A stretch of 64,000 nt of DNA, taken from NCBI RefSeq assembly GCF_030915485.1, contig NZ_CP133266.1, forward strand, positions 3,476,001-3,540,000, in the 5' to 3' direction. This document shows, one piece after another, positions 51,119 to 62,652 of the stretch (position 1 is the first letter of the stretch; every line of letters begins with the position of its first letter). The DNA comes from Neobacillus sp. PS3-40 (GTDB lineage: Bacteria > Bacillota > Bacilli > Bacillales > Cytobacillaceae). The notes beneath the pieces are model-generated. The model saw only the letters and a list, made by a program, of their open reading frames with translations. It did no database searches and was not told the origin of the DNA. Position numbers and translations under genes: made by a program.

Positions 51119-52311
51119 GTTTACGAATTACTTTGAGGATGTATCAATTTACCCTTGAGTTATTACTTGGGATCCTACTATTATTTTTTTTCGTTATTGG
51201 GGAAAAGGAGCCTATCCCTATTGGAATGTTGCTAGCCTTGAGTTTTGGGGCTTTTCTTCTATTTTCATTTATGTTGGAAAAGTTTGCAGGAAAAGGCAGA
51301 TGGGCATCTTTGTACATTGTGTTGCTCCTTTTTCTAACCGTGGGTATATTTGCAGGGCTACCGATTCTACATGTAAGCCTGTTAGGATTGTTTATTTTCT
51401 GGAGAGGACTTGCACCTCATGACCCAGAAGACCAACGTGAAATTCAAATTTTATTGTTTTCATTTATGATTGGTGTACCTTTGCTTTTATCTGCTACGAT
51501 TATTGATTCTCCTTTTCGTAACCAAATAGTATGTATTTTGCTTTTTCAATTATTACTTGTATTTATTGGTGGCTTTTATAAAAAGTGGGTATGTATTCGT
51601 GATGATAAATTTGAATTCGCAATGTTCTTTGTAAAATTGTGTGGTGTACTATTTTCTACCGCAGGGTTGATTACACTATTTATGAAATACATCGAGTCTT
51701 CCTTAACAGGGATCTTGAAATATACTGCAATGCTTTTTGGAGTAGTAGCATTACCAATCTTAAATCTATTAAAAAATCTTCATTTAGCAAAACAACCAAC
51801 ACGAGAAAATCAACAACCTAATCAAACAATCTCAGACTTGTTCAAGGAAGCAAATGCCGCAAAGAATCATTCGTTTTTCATGACAAAAGACTTTTTTTTA
51901 CTATCATTTTTGGTGATCGGATTAATATGTTTAGGTTTCTTCTTTTATAAGCGAAGGAGGGAATTATCAATACCTTGGCTAGGTAAATCCCCAGCAACAC
52001 ATATATCTGAGATAATTAATGAGCCAACAATTCGTGTATTTAGTGGAAAGCATGTGCCTTCAGAGGATTTTATAAGAAAAGAAATATTTCGATTTGAAAT
52101 TTTTGCACAAAAGCTTCATAATGGACGTTATCCATTTGAAACCTTAGAAGAATGGTTTGTTCGAATTGGTTTAACAGGAAGAGAACAGCTTATTTCTATT
52201 TATGAGAGGACACGATATGGAGAAATAGTTTCATCGCACGAGGAACAGCTGCAAGTTAAAAATGAAATTAGTCAAATGAAGCAGCAATTATATTCAAGGA
52301 AAGGGTTATAA
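51115..52311 (+). CDS. Membrane protein with DUF4129 (YebA-like)
   Basis: This is a 398-residue protein with about seven N-terminal membrane helices and one near residue 265. The C-terminal DUF4129 has LHNGRYPFETLEEWFVRIGL and IYERTRYGEIVSSHEEQLQVKNEISQM. In other bacilli, members of this group fuse to transglutaminase domains; here that domain is missing. It is the third gene of the moxR-DUF58 operon and stops 3 bases before glpP. Confidence 0.85.
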   Translation: MSLRITLRMYQFTLELLLGILLLFFFVIGEKEPIPIGMLLALSFGAFLLFSFMLEKFAGKGRWASLYIVLLLFLTVGIFAGLPILHVSLLGLFIFWRGLAPHDPEDQREIQILLFSFMIGVPLLLSATIIDSPFRNQIVCILLFQLLLVFIGGFYKKWVCIRDDKFEFAMFFVKLCGVLFSTAGLITLFMKYIESSLTGILKYTAMLFGVVALPILNLLKNLHLAKQPTRENQQPNQTISDLFKEANAAKNHSFFMTKDFFLLSFLVIGLICLGFFFYKRRRELSIPWLGKSPATHISEIINEPTIRVFSGKHVPSEDFIRKEIFRFEIFAQKLHNGRYPFETLEEWFVRIGLTGREQLISIYERTRYGEIVSSHEEQLQVKNEISQMKQQLYSRKGL

Positions 52312-52314
52312 AAC

Positions 52315-52875
52315 ATGTTAAACCAGAAAATATTACCTGCTTCTACAAACATGAAGGAATTTGAATGTTTTTTAAAAAGTTCTTATGAGATTGGTGTTTA
52401 CTTATATATGCATATTGCCCAATTGAAAAATATCGATTTGCTTGCAAAACAATATGGAAAAAAAATGATCTACCACGTCGATTTGATCCATGGCATCAAA
52501 AATGACGAATATGCTACTGAATATATTTGCCAGGAATACAAGCCATATGGATTAATCTCTACCAAATCCAGCGTCATTTTAAAAGCAAAGCAAAAGGGTG
52601 TAATTGCAGTTCAAAGAATATTTCTAATTGATAGTCATGCTCTTGAAAAAAGCTATAAACTCGTAGAAAAAACACGTCCAGATTTTATTGAAGTTTTGCC
52701 TGGCGCGATGCCTCAAATGATAAAAGAAGTGAAAGAAAGGCTGGGAACACCAATCTTTGCAGGGGGATTGATTCGAACATCCGAAGAGGTTCAAAATGCT
52801 CTAGATGCAGGTGCCAATGCCATTACCACATCCAAGAGGGAACTTTGGGATTTCTTTGGTAATAAAAATTTATAA
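52315..52875 (+). CDS. glpP: Glycerol operon antiterminator GlpP
   Basis: This is a 186-residue RNA-binding antiterminator with a TIM-barrel-like fold. The family segments are IYHVDLIHGIKNDEYATEYICQEY, GLISTKSSVILKAKQKGVIAVQRIFLIDSHAL, PDFIEVLPGAMPQMI, and FAGGLIRTSEEVQNALDAGANAITTSKRELW. With glycerol-3-phosphate it prevents termination in the leaders of glpFK and glpD downstream. It begins 3 bases after the DUF4129 gene, so it may be made from the moxR operon promoter as well. Confidence 0.95.
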   Translation: MLNQKILPASTNMKEFECFLKSSYEIGVYLYMHIAQLKNIDLLAKQYGKKMIYHVDLIHGIKNDEYATEYICQEYKPYGLISTKSSVILKAKQKGVIAVQRIFLIDSHALEKSYKLVEKTRPDFIEVLPGAMPQMIKEVKERLGTPIFAGGLIRTSEEVQNALDAGANAITTSKRELWDFFGNKNL

Positions 52876-52905
52876 AAATATTTATATAGTCTTGTTAAAA
52901 ACTTA

Positions 52906-52934
52906 TTGACACCGTTTTCATAGACTTGTATATT
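52906..52934 (+). promoter_or_regulatory. glpF promoter with overlapping cre
   Basis: TTGACA (52906-52911) and TATATT (52929-52934) with a 17-base spacer make a strong SigA promoter. TGACACCGTTTTCA (52907-52920) matches cre with one mismatch and overlaps the -35 box, so CcpA would block transcription when glucose is present. The same overlap is known for B. subtilis glpFK. Confidence 0.82.
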
Positions 52935-52967
52935 TAGTATAAGTTAATATTTCGTGACGGAGATGAG

Positions 52968-53018
52968 GAGATTCACACAGATACCCAAAAATGGGTTATT
53001 CTGCGTGAATCTCTTTTT
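52968..53018 (+). promoter_or_regulatory. GlpP-controlled leader terminator of glpFK
   Basis: GAGATTCAC (52968-52976) and GTGAATCTC (53005-53013), with an inner ACCC/GGGT stem, are followed by TTTTTG. It stands in the leader about 70 bases before the glpF start. The sequence just upstream (TAAGTTAATATTTCG) recurs before glpD, as expected for the GlpP target. Confidence 0.85.
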
Positions 53019-53089
53019 GTTTTGATTTTTTTGTCGCGAAAAAAGTTTGAAATTTCTGATATTTTTTTCAAAAGGAGAGGGGAAGAAAG

Positions 53090-53914
53090 ATGACGCCATT
53101 TATTGGAGAAATGATTGGTACCATGATTTTGATTGTTTTTGGTGCAGGAATAGGAGCAGGTTCTTCATTGAAGAAATCTTACTCAAATAATGCGGGGTGG
53201 ATCGTTATTACGATTGCCTGGGGACTTGCAGTTACAATGGGTGTTTTTGCAGTAGGATCTGTTAGTGGGGCACATTTAAATCCAGCTGTAACAATCGCAT
53301 TAGCTATAAATGGAGATTTCCCATGGGCTAATGTACCTGAATATATTCTTGCCCAAATGATTGGAGCAATTTTAGGAGCAGCACTAGTTTACTTGCATTA
53401 CTTACCACACTGGAAGGCTACAGATGATCCTGGGACAAAGTTAGGTGTTTTTGCTACTGGTCCAGCAATTCCACATACTTTCTCAAATCTATTAAGTGAA
53501 ATTTTTGGAACATTTATTCTTGTTCTAGGGCTAATGTTTATTGGAGCAAATAAATTTACCGAAGGATTAAATCCTCTTGCCGTAGGAGCATTGATTGTTG
53601 TGATTGGTATGTCCTTAGGTGGAACAACAGGTTATGCTATTAATCCTGCACGCGACCTAGGTCCAAGAATTGCTCATTTTATTTTACCGATTCACGGAAA
53701 AGGTGGTTCAAATTGGGGATATTCATGGATCCCAGTTGTTGGCCCAATTCTGGGCGGTGCTTTAGGTGCAGTATTTTATAAATCAGTATTTTTAGGGGAA
53801 GTAACAGGAGCACTATGGGTAGTGATTGGAATCAATCTTGTATTCCTTTTGCTTGCATCAGTACTTGGGAAAAACCAGTCAAGTAATATCAATGATTCAA
53901 AGAAAGTAGCTTAA
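53090..53914 (+). CDS. glpF: Glycerol uptake facilitator
   Basis: This 274-residue aquaglyceroporin has six membrane helices and two NPA-type half-helices, GAHLNPAVTIALAINGDFPW and GYAINPARDLGPR. The Asp after the second NPA (NPARD) is the glycerol-type mark. It lets glycerol enter by diffusion. AGGAGAGGGG precedes ATG 53090. It is in operon with glpK, 26 bases apart, under the GlpP leader. Confidence 0.96.
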   Translation: MTPFIGEMIGTMILIVFGAGIGAGSSLKKSYSNNAGWIVITIAWGLAVTMGVFAVGSVSGAHLNPAVTIALAINGDFPWANVPEYILAQMIGAILGAALVYLHYLPHWKATDDPGTKLGVFATGPAIPHTFSNLLSEIFGTFILVLGLMFIGANKFTEGLNPLAVGALIVVIGMSLGGTTGYAINPARDLGPRIAHFILPIHGKGGSNWGYSWIPVVGPILGGALGAVFYKSVFLGEVTGALWVVIGINLVFLLLASVLGKNQSSNINDSKKVA

Positions 53915-53922
53915 TATTTTAA

Positions 53923-55431
<1,509 letters not shown>

Positions 55432-55506
55432 ATATGTAATGCTATCCAAAACATATTTTTTATGATAAAATGGCTTTAAGTTAATATATCGGTAGGAGAA
55501 TTGGGA

Positions 55507-55558
55507 GAGACCACAAAGCATTATCGTTAATCGGTAGTGTCCTTTGTGGTCTCTTTTT
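55507..55558 (+). promoter_or_regulatory. GlpP-controlled leader terminator of glpD
   Basis: GAGACCACAAAG (55507-55518) and CTTTGTGGTCTC (55542-55553) pair perfectly, and TTTTTG follows. TAAGTTAATATATCGG before it matches the glpF leader, so GlpP likely acts on both. A possible -10 (TAAAAT) lies about 35 bases upstream of the hairpin. Confidence 0.82.
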
Positions 55559-55597
55559 GTTTTCTTTCGATCTTGAAAAATAGAGGAGGAAATAAAC

Positions 55598-57289
55598 ATG
55601 AAATTTTCCACATTAAATCGAAATGGCATAGTTAGCAAACTTAAAAGCGAAATATATGATGTATTGGTTATTGGTGGTGGAATTACTGGTGCTGGAATTG
55701 CTCTTGATGCTGCATCCAGAGGAATGAGTATAGCACTTGTTGAAATGCAGGATTTTTCAGCAGGAACATCAAGCCGCTCTACAAAACTTGTTCACGGTGG
55801 ACTTCGGTATTTAAAGCAATTTGAAGTAAAGATGGTCGCAGAAGTAGGCAAAGAAAGAGCAATTGTCTATGAAAATGGGCCACATGTGACAACTCCTGAA
55901 AGGATGCTGCTCCCGATTCATAAAGGGGGAACTTTTGGGAAATTTAGTACTTCTATCGGTTTACGTGTTTACGATTTTTTAGCAGGAGTCAAAAAGGGTG
56001 AACGCCGATCAATGTTGTCAACTAATGAAACATTAGTAAAAGAACCGCTTATTAAAAAATCAGGTTTAAAAGGTGGCGGTTATTACGTTGAATATAGGAC
56101 TGATGATGCCAGACTCACGATTGAAGTTATGAAAGCGGCACATGAGAAAGGGGCAATTGCCTGTAACTACTCAAAAGTAATAAAACTGAATTATCAAAAT
56201 GGAAAAGTGATTGGTGCACTAATTGAAGATCAACTAACTGGAGAACAATATGAAATTCGTGCTAAAAAAGTTGTGAATGCTGCTGGACCGTGGGTCGATA
56301 AAATTCGTGAGCTTGACCAATCGAAGAAGGGGAAAGTTCTTCAGCTTACAAAGGGTGTTCATCTTGTTATCGATCAGTCTAGGTTCCCTCTGAAGCAAGC
56401 CATCTATTTTGATACACCTGATGGTCGAATGGTATTTGCAATTCCCCGTGAAGGAAAAGCATACGTTGGAACGACAGACACATTTTTTGACAAAGATACA
56501 ACTAATCCAAATGTGACAGCAAGTGACCGAAGCTATATTCTCAAGGCCATTCATTATATGTTTCCTGATGTTTTAATCAGTGAAAAGGATATTGAGTCAA
56601 GTTGGGCGGGGGTACGTCCACTTATATATGAGGAAGGAAAAGATGCTTCCGAAATTTCTAGAAAGGATGAAATTTGGGAATCAAAGTCAGGACTTGTAAC
56701 AATTGCTGGTGGGAAATTAACAGGGTACCGGAAAATGGCTGAAACCATTGTTGATTTTTTAGCTGCTAAATTTACTACGGAGAATGGCACTACTTTTCCT
56801 CAAGGGAATACAAAAAGTATGCCTATTTCAGGGGGGGATATAGGCGGAGCTGCAAATTTCGACACATTTTGTACATCACAAATTGAAGCTGGAACTGCTT
56901 TAGGTTTAACGCGTGACCAGTCATTACATCTTGCAAGTCAATATGGTTCCAATATCCCGCTTGTTTTTGAACTCTTAAAAAAATATAAGCATGATGCAGA
57001 AAAATACGAGTTACCCCTTCCACTATTTGCAAAGCTTGTTTACGGGATTGAATACGAAATGGTTGTGACACCTATTGACTTTTTTAACAGGAGAACAGGC
57101 GCAATTCTTTTTGATATCAATTTAGTTCGAAAATGGAATACAAAAGTAATTGCTTATATGAATGATAAATTGAGTTGGAATGAAAAAGAGAAACAAAAAT
57201 ATATAATTGAATTAGAGCAAGCATTGAAATCAGCTGTTAGCCCTGTTGATGAACTAAATGATTTTCCAAAGGCTTCAAACGGAAACTAA
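55598..57289 (+). CDS. glpD: Aerobic glycerol-3-phosphate dehydrogenase
   Basis: This 563-residue membrane flavoenzyme oxidises glycerol-3-phosphate to dihydroxyacetone phosphate and reduces quinone. FAD binding is by [51 protein letters not shown], and the substrate region includes [20 protein letters not shown] precedes ATG 55598. It is transcribed separately from glpFK but shares GlpP control. A terminator follows at 57298. Confidence 0.96.
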   Translation: MKFSTLNRNGIVSKLKSEIYDVLVIGGGITGAGIALDAASRGMSIALVEMQDFSAGTSSRSTKLVHGGLRYLKQFEVKMVAEVGKERAIVYENGPHVTTPERMLLPIHKGGTFGKFSTSIGLRVYDFLAGVKKGERRSMLSTNETLVKEPLIKKSGLKGGGYYVEYRTDDARLTIEVMKAAHEKGAIACNYSKVIKLNYQNGKVIGALIEDQLTGEQYEIRAKKVVNAAGPWVDKIRELDQSKKGKVLQLTKGVHLVIDQSRFPLKQAIYFDTPDGRMVFAIPREGKAYVGTTDTFFDKDTTNPNVTASDRSYILKAIHYMFPDVLISEKDIESSWAGVRPLIYEEGKDASEISRKDEIWESKSGLVTIAGGKLTGYRKMAETIVDFLAAKFTTENGTTFPQGNTKSMPISGGDIGGAANFDTFCTSQIEAGTALGLTRDQSLHLASQYGSNIPLVFELLKKYKHDAEKYELPLPLFAKLVYGIEYEMVVTPIDFFNRRTGAILFDINLVRKWNTKVIAYMNDKLSWNEKEKQKYIIELEQALKSAVSPVDELNDFPKASNGN

Positions 57290-57297
57290 TAACAAAA

Positions 57298-57335
57298 AAA
57301 GTAGCTGCCACACATTTAATTGTGGCGGCTTTTAT
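57298..57335 (+). terminator. glpD terminator
   Basis: GCTGCCACA and TGTGGCGGC pair with one G-T around an 8-base loop, with TTTTATAT after. Confidence 0.85.
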
Positions 57336-57469
57336 ATAGAAGTGAAGCAGGCAAATGTCCTCTTAAAAGATTAATAACTTTTGTTGGTAGATTGTTTTTA
57401 GGTACTTTCAATTAATTTTTAAGTTTTACGTTCTTAACCAGTTTTGGTTTGTTTAGGAAGGAGAATAAA

Positions 57470-57496
57470 ATGAGGTGTGTTTCGGTTGTCTTATAA
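57470..57496 (+). other. Eight-codon mini-frame with strong ribosome site
   Basis: AGGAAGGAGA lies 5-6 bases before ATG 57470, and the frame reads MRCVSVVL then stop. It could be a leader peptide for ptsHI or the start of a deleted gene. Only the ribosome site supports it. Confidence 0.3.
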
Positions 57497-57631
57497 GGCT
57501 AAAAATGCTATTCTACCTTTGATAATGCTGAAAAGGTTATGAAGTGAAGGTAGTTTATACTTAATACATTTTTGTAACTCTCATTGGGGAAAATAAATTT
57601 TAATTAAAGAGAAGGCTTACATTTTTGAGTA

Positions 57632-57681
57632 TTTAGTCAATTAACGGTTTAGTTGACTAAATAGGGGAAATTGTATAAATT
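57632..57681 (+). promoter_or_regulatory. Putative ptsHI promoter with operator-like inverted repeat
   Basis: TTGACT (57653-57658) and TAAATT (57676-57681) with 17 bases between form a probable promoter. TTTAGTCAA (57632-57640) and TTGACTAAA (57653-57661) pair perfectly and overlap the -35 box, so a repressor or an activator may bind there. Confidence 0.5.
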
Positions 57682-57733
57682 TATGATGGCAAATATTTTT
57701 TCATATTATTATTTTAAAGGAGTTTGATTTAGC

Positions 57734-58000
57734 ATGGCAGAGAAACAATTTAAGATCATTTCGGAAACAGGTATTCATGCAAGACCAGCAACATTATTAG
57801 TACAAACAGCGAGCAAATTTGATTCTGAAATCAATTTAGAATATAAAGGTAAAAAAGTAAACTTAAAATCTATTATGGGTGTTATGTCTTTAGGTATTGG
57901 TCAGGGTGCAGATATCACGATTACTACTGAAGGAAGCGATCAAGAAGAAGCGTTGAGAAGTCTTGAAGAAACAATGAAAAAAGAAGGTTTGGCAGAGTAA
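57734..58000 (+). CDS. ptsH: Phosphocarrier protein HPr
   Basis: This is an 88-residue protein of the sugar phosphotransferase system. His-15 in TGIHARPAT takes phosphate from enzyme I, and Ser-46 in [14 protein letters not shown] is the HPr kinase site that makes it CcpA's partner. It would affect the cre sites found before glpF, glcD and fixA. AAAGGAG precedes ATG 57734. The stop shares a base with ptsI (TAATG). Confidence 0.98.
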   Translation: MAEKQFKIISETGIHARPATLLVQTASKFDSEINLEYKGKKVNLKSIMGVMSLGIGQGADITITTEGSDQEEALRSLEETMKKEGLAE

Positions 58001-59715
58001 TGACGTTTTTAAAAGGAATTGCCGCCTCAAATGGAATTGCGATTGCCAAGGCATATCGCCTAGTTGAACCAGATTTATCCTTTGAAAAGAAAACAATTGA
58101 AGATACGGTTGCTGAAGTGGAGCGTTTCCGCACAGCAATTAATAAATCAAAATCAGAATTAGAAGCGATTCGTGATCATGCAATGGTTGACCTCGGTGCA
58201 GATAAAGCTGCTATTTTTGAAGCACATCTTCTGGTATTAAGCGATCCAGAATTACACTCACCAATAGAAGACAACATTAAAACACAAAAAATGAATGCAG
58301 AATCTGCCTTAAAAGAAACTGCAGATATGTTTATTACTATGTTTGAACAAATGGATAATGAATATATGAAGGAACGCGCTGCAGATATCCGTGATGTTAC
58401 CAAACGGGTCCTTTCGCATTTGTTAGGGGTTGAAGTAGTAAATCCAAGTATGATCTCTGAAGAAGTGATTATTGTTGCGGAGGATTTAACACCATCTGAT
58501 ACAGCCCAATTGAATCGCCAATTTGTAAAAGGCTTCACCACAAATATTGGTGGACGAACATCACATTCTGCTATTATGGCTCGGTCAATGGAAATTCCAG
58601 CTGTAGTTGGTACAAAAACTGCTACAGAAGAAATTCAAAATGGTGATCTTGTTATCGTTGATGGATTAAATGGGGAAGTACATATTAATCCAACAGCAGA
58701 ATTGGTAGAAAAGTATCGTGGAGTCCATGAGGAATATGAAAAACAAAAGGCTGAATGGGCTAAATTAGTGAATGAAAAAACATTTTCAGCTGATAACCAC
58801 CATGTGGAGCTCGCTGCCAACATTGGTACACCAAAGGATTTAAAAGGTGTAAGAGAAAATGGTGGAGAAGCTGTTGGTTTATACAGAACAGAATTCCTTT
58901 ACATGGGTAGGGATCAATTACCAACAGAAGATGAGCAATATGAAGCATATAAAGCGGTTCTAGAAGGGATGGACGGAAAGCCTGTTGTCGTCCGTACACT
59001 TGATATTGGTGGAGATAAAGAGCTTCCATATCTAAGTTTACCAAAGGAAATGAATCCATTTTTAGGTTTCCGTGCTATTCGTTTATGCCTAGAAGAACAA
59101 GGAATTTTCCGTACACAACTTCGTGCTTTACTTAGAGCAAGTAGTTTCGGTAATTTAAAAGTTATGTTCCCAATGATCGCTACTCTAGATGAGTTTCGTG
59201 CTGCCAAAGCCATTCTTGAGGAAGAAAAACAAAATCTTCTTGCAAATGGTGAAAAAATAGCTGAAAAAATCGAGCTTGGTATTATGGTAGAAATTCCATC
59301 GACTGCAATCTTAGCCGACCAATTTGCCAAGGAAGTCGACTTCTTCAGTATTGGAACAAATGATCTAATTCAATATACAATGGCTGCGGACCGTATGAAT
59401 CAACGCGTTTCTTATTTATATCAACCATATAGCCCGTCGATTTTGCGATTAGTGAAAATGGTGATTGATGCAGCCCATGCAGAAGGTAAATGGGCAGGAA
59501 TGTGTGGAGAAATGGCTGGAGACGAAATTGCTATTCCACTTTTATTAGGTTTAGGTCTTGATGAATTCTCAATGAGTGCAACTTCGATCTTACGAGCACG
59601 TTCACAAATCCGTAACTTGAATAAAGCAGATATGGAAAAGCTTGCTCAGGATGTTCTTTCTATGCAGACGACAAGTCAAGTAATGGAAGCTGTAAAGATT
59701 GCAACAGATAAATAA
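58000..59715 (+). CDS. ptsI: PTS enzyme I
   Basis: This is a 571-residue enzyme that moves phosphate from phosphoenolpyruvate to HPr. The phospho-His lies in [21 protein letters not shown] (about 182-202). The PEP-binding C-terminal domain has [37 protein letters not shown] and [12 protein letters not shown] with its Cys. It overlaps ptsH by one base. A terminator follows. Confidence 0.98.
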   Translation: MTFLKGIAASNGIAIAKAYRLVEPDLSFEKKTIEDTVAEVERFRTAINKSKSELEAIRDHAMVDLGADKAAIFEAHLLVLSDPELHSPIEDNIKTQKMNAESALKETADMFITMFEQMDNEYMKERAADIRDVTKRVLSHLLGVEVVNPSMISEEVIIVAEDLTPSDTAQLNRQFVKGFTTNIGGRTSHSAIMARSMEIPAVVGTKTATEEIQNGDLVIVDGLNGEVHINPTAELVEKYRGVHEEYEKQKAEWAKLVNEKTFSADNHHVELAANIGTPKDLKGVRENGGEAVGLYRTEFLYMGRDQLPTEDEQYEAYKAVLEGMDGKPVVVRTLDIGGDKELPYLSLPKEMNPFLGFRAIRLCLEEQGIFRTQLRALLRASSFGNLKVMFPMIATLDEFRAAKAILEEEKQNLLANGEKIAEKIELGIMVEIPSTAILADQFAKEVDFFSIGTNDLIQYTMAADRMNQRVSYLYQPYSPSILRLVKMVIDAAHAEGKWAGMCGEMAGDEIAIPLLLGLGLDEFSMSATSILRARSQIRNLNKADMEKLAQDVLSMQTTSQVMEAVKIATDK

Positions 59716-59723
59716 ATTTTTTC

Positions 59724-59754
59724 AAAGCCGGCTGGTTTTCAGTCGGCTTTTTTG
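59724..59754 (+). terminator. ptsHI terminator
   Basis: AAAGCCGGCTG and AGTCGGCTTT pair with one bulge around GTTTTC and are followed by TTTT. Confidence 0.92.
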
Positions 59755-59851
59755 GCTAAGCAGAATTTATATCCATAAATTCTGCTAGCGCATAAGTGCA
59801 ACTACGCCTAATCATCGCCCTTACGGGCTCGCCAATCGGCGAGTTTTCTTT
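59755..59851 (+). repeat. 95-bp dispersed repeat, copy E
   Basis: This is almost identical to the copy at 11213: GCTA, AGCAGAATTTAT-ATCC-ATAAATTCTGCT, AGCGCATAAGTGCAACTACG, CATCGCCCTTACGGG, then CTCGCC-AATC-GGCGAG with TTTTCTTTA. One base change (TTACGGG for TTAGGGG). It is directly after the ptsHI terminator. Confidence 0.92.
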
Positions 59852-59893
59852 AAGTGGAAAAAATATGTGGGTTTTGTAAATAAGCCAATTAAG

Positions 59894-59935
59894 TTGACAT
59901 TCAAATATATATTTAATACAATTATCTCGAATCAA
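59894..59935 (+). promoter_or_regulatory. azoR promoter with MhqR-like operator
   Basis: TTGACA (59894-59899) and TACAAT (59917-59922) with a 17-base spacer make a strong SigA promoter. ATCTCGAATCAA (59924-59935) lies at the expected start point and matches the ATCTCGA site at the mhqR promoter. A MarR-type repressor bound there would block RNA polymerase. The leader to azoR is about 100 bases. Confidence 0.75.
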
Positions 59936-60035
59936 AAATATTTTAATTAAAAGCAATTATTTTGGATAGTATAAGTGTTCTTGATTCAAACTATAATGTC
60001 TTAAATTTTTAAAAAAGAAAGGTGAATAACAAAAA

Positions 60036-60671
60036 ATGGCTAAAGTTTTATATATCACTGCACACCCGCATAATGAAACACAATCTTACAGCATGGCTGT
60101 TGGAAAAGCATTTATTGATACGTATAAAGAAGTAAATCAAAATGATGAGATAACTCATCTTGATTTGTACAAAGAGAACATTCCTTATATCGATGCCGAT
60201 GTATTTAGTGGATGGGGTAAACTTCAATCTGGTCAGGCTTTTGATCAACTTTCTGCAGAAGAAAAGGCAAAAGTAAGTCGTTTGGGAGAACTAAGCGATC
60301 AATTTGTTTCAGCAGATAAATACGTATTTGTAACACCGATGTGGAATTTTTCATTTCCACCAGTAATGAAAGCCTATCTTGATTCTGTTGCAGTATCTGG
60401 AAAAACATTTAGTTATACTGCACAAGGTCCTGTTGGCCTTTTAAAAGGAAAGAAGGCATTACACATCCAGGCACGCGGGGGGAACTACTCAGAGGGCCCT
60501 GCGGCACAAATGGAAATGGGACACCGTTACATTAGTGTTATGATGAATTTCTTTGGTATTCCAACCCTTGAAGGTATCTTTGTAGAGGGACATAATGCTA
60601 TGCCAGATAAAGCACAAGAAATAAAAGAAAATGCCATCGCCCGTGCAAAGGACGTAGCACATACCTTCTAA
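60036..60671 (+). CDS. azoR: FMN-dependent NADH-azoreductase
   Basis: This 211-residue flavodoxin-fold quinone/azo reductase has [25 protein letters not shown] at the start, [52 protein letters not shown] in the middle (FMN-binding PMWNF) and the C-terminal [17 protein letters not shown]. It protects against quinones by two-electron reduction. In B. subtilis such genes are under MhqR; the mhqR-like gene at 41512 has the same operator type. GAAAGGTGA precedes ATG 60036. Confidence 0.94.
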   Translation: MAKVLYITAHPHNETQSYSMAVGKAFIDTYKEVNQNDEITHLDLYKENIPYIDADVFSGWGKLQSGQAFDQLSAEEKAKVSRLGELSDQFVSADKYVFVTPMWNFSFPPVMKAYLDSVAVSGKTFSYTAQGPVGLLKGKKALHIQARGGNYSEGPAAQMEMGHRYISVMMNFFGIPTLEGIFVEGHNAMPDKAQEIKENAIARAKDVAHTF

Positions 60672-60699
60672 GTCTAATAACGAGTTTTTATAATTGGGG

Positions 60700-60765
60700 C
60701 AGATCTGATAAAGATCTGTCAGATTGTCGAGAAAGGGGTATTTTTCTCGGCAATTTTTATTTTCT
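60700..60765 (+). terminator. Two hairpins after azoR
   Basis: CAGATCT-GATAA-AGATCTG (60700-60718) has no T run. ATTGTCGAGAAA / TTTCTCGGCAAT (60723-60754) is followed by TTTTATTTT and is the likely azoR terminator. The first hairpin recurs at 62625 and the second at 33217. Confidence 0.75.
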
Positions 60766-60811
60766 CAGAATCCGAATACCAAATTTATCAAAGCTCCCTG
60801 CAAATGGGCCT

Positions 60812-60938
60812 GTTGATTTCCGCTCCAGGCACTCGCTTTCCGCGGGGAGGTCCTGAAGCCTCCTCGGCGTTACCGCCTGCGGGGTCTCCAGTGACCTCTA
60901 TATCCCGCAGGAGTTGAGTGCCCTCCGCTCCAATCAAC
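60812..60938 (-). repeat. 126-bp palindromic repeat, copy 2 (inverted)
   Basis: On this strand it reads GTTGATTTCCGCTCCAGGCA to CCTCCGCTCCAATCAAC. It is the reverse of the copies at 33792 and 62388. Together with the 62388 copy it brackets the transposase pseudogene in mirrored orientation. Confidence 0.9.
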
Positions 60939-60982
60939 AGGGGATAAATCAACTTAAAGTATTGCAACACACTTTTTCCAAT

Positions 60983-62336
60983 TTAGCTAAATGTGTTGCA
61001 ACTTTTTTTATATTTTGGCATGCGGCAGTAAGGAGAGCCTGCTCGGATGCATTCTTCAATCCCCGTAACCGGCAATAGCGAAGACCATGCAGCTCTTCCT
61101 GAGTCTGCGAAGCTTCGCTCAATTTTTTCCTTTTTAAATTTATAAAGTATTTTTCCAGATTTAGATAAGCGATTTAACCTTACCTTTTCCTTTGTGCTCC
61201 TCCCAAACATGTCGTGTTACAACTTTCACTTTATTTTTTGAGCGTGTACATTGGGAAAAAAATGGGCAGTTCGTAATCTTCTTCAAATCAGATTTGTATT
61301 CCCTATATCCCTCACGGGTTGTAGTTTTGTATGTTAATTCTTTGTTGTTGGGGCATATGTACAGGTCACGATCTTTATCGTATGTAAATTTCCATTTGGG
61401 AAATAAACCAGTAGTAGGATGGTATCTTCTATGGGCAATGACTCCAAAAATTTTCCGATCAGAAAGTCCTTTGCAAATGGGATTTGTAAGATACCCTGAA
61501 TCTAATGCTACAGCTTCCACCTTAAATCCAAATCGTTGGACCTGACGGTCCAACCTACTAAGATAGGGAACAGAATCATGAACATTGCCAGGTGTAACAT
61601 AAACGTCAGTAATTATATTTAACTTTATATCCGTAGTTCGGTGGTCAAGATAACAGAACATTTCTTGTTTATTTTCACGGGACATAAAACCACATTCTGG
61701 GTCAGTAGTACTTACACGAATTCCCTTAGTTTCTTTTACTTCGTCCTTATCTTTTAATGGCTTTTTTCCGTGTTTAAGTCTATCTTCTTCAATCGCCTTG
61801 TTTAAGTCATCAAAATATTCTCGAGTATCTACTTCCACTTCTTGTCTCGTAAACTTGTTTTTATTTGCATTTGCCTTTAAATGTGTAGAATCTGTAAATA
61901 AAACACGTCCGCCAACCATCTTATGATTTATTGCTAGAAGTACAATCTCATCAAAAATCTCCTAAAAAATAGTAGTATCCTTAAAATGGTGTTGACGATT
62001 CCAACTAATCGTTGAGTGATGAGGTACAGAGTCCTTGAATTTTAGACCTAAAAACCAGCGATAGGCAACGTTTGTTCTAATTTCTCTTTCTAGTTGGCGT
62101 TAAGAACGAATGCCATAAATATAACCAATAAACATCATTTTAAAAAGAATAAGGGGATCAGTGGGGCGTCCATTATCATCGCTGTAATATTGGCGGATTT
62201 TTTCTAGAAGAAACGAAAAATCAATATATTTATCAATCAAACGAAGTAGATGGTCATCAGGTACTAATTCATCAATAGATACAAATTCATATTCATTTTG
62301 ACTAGACTCTTTTGGCTTAAACATTGATTTCACCAC
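60983..62336 (-). pseudogene. Decayed IS1182-family transposase
   Basis: The 5' part (62100-62336) reads MVKSMFKPKESSQNEYEFVS, with DNGRPTDPLILFKMMFIGYIYGIRS before a stop. The same frame continues with DSVPHHSTISWNRQHHF, a second stop, then VLFTDSTHLKANANKNKF, TDPECGFMSRE and VALDSGYLTNPIC. The tail has a frameshift ([27 protein letters not shown] in another frame) and then a further one. So at least two nonsense codons and two frameshifts are present. It is distinct from the intact IS at 5826 in sequence but of the same family. Terminal repeats were not identified. Confidence 0.92.
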
Positions 62337-62387
62337 TTTTTTTATTATTTATTAGTTGAACGTAAGTTCTTTATTGAAAGACACTCT

Positions 62388-62514
62388 GTTGATTGGAGTG
62401 GAAGGCGCTCGACTCCTGCGGGAGTACGGGGCAGGGGAGATCCCGCAAGCGCTTCAGCGCTGAGGAAGCTCCCGGCACGCCCGCGGAAAGCGAGCGCCTG
62501 GAGCGGAAATCAAC
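62388..62514 (+). repeat. 126-bp palindromic repeat, copy 3
   Basis: It begins GTTGATTGGAGTGGAAGGCG and ends GAGCGCCTGGAGCGGAAATC then AAC. GGCGCTCG and CGAGCGCC pair in the stem. The middle holds an extra small palindrome, AGCGCTTCAGCGCT. Confidence 0.9.
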
Positions 62515-62596
62515 AGACCAGTTACAAAGCTATATACTATTATCGTTATAACAAATTAACGTGTTGAATTGTTAAAGAATCTGTGTAAAATAATAA

Positions 62597-62650
62597 GCTG
62601 TCGAAGGGTTTTTCGACAGCCTGGCAGATCTTATAAAGATCTGTCTTTTT
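62597..62650 (+). terminator. Two hairpins mirroring those after azoR
   Basis: GCTGTCGAA / TTCGACAGC (62597-62620), then CAGATCTT-ATA-AAGATCTG (62625-62643) followed by TCTTTTTT. The second has the same stem as 60700. Confidence 0.8.
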
Positions 62651-62652
62651 TA

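Larger units (their letters stand above)
57336..57733. other. Leader region before ptsH
   Basis: These 398 bases hold no long gene. There is an 8-codon frame at 57470-57496 with a strong ribosome site, and a promoter with an inverted repeat at 57632-57681. The glcT-ptsG genes that precede ptsH in B. subtilis are absent. Confidence 0.65.
60672..60982. other. Hairpins and repeat between azoR and the decayed IS
   Basis: This 311-base stretch has no gene. It holds two hairpins (60700-60765), the inverted 126-bp repeat (60812-60938), and a hairpin TTGCAACACA/TGTGTTGCAA spanning 60962-61001. Confidence 0.8.

Noticed and set aside
60788-60970. 60-codon minus-strand frame after azoR
   Set aside because: It is made almost entirely of the palindromic 126-bp repeat and has no ribosome site.
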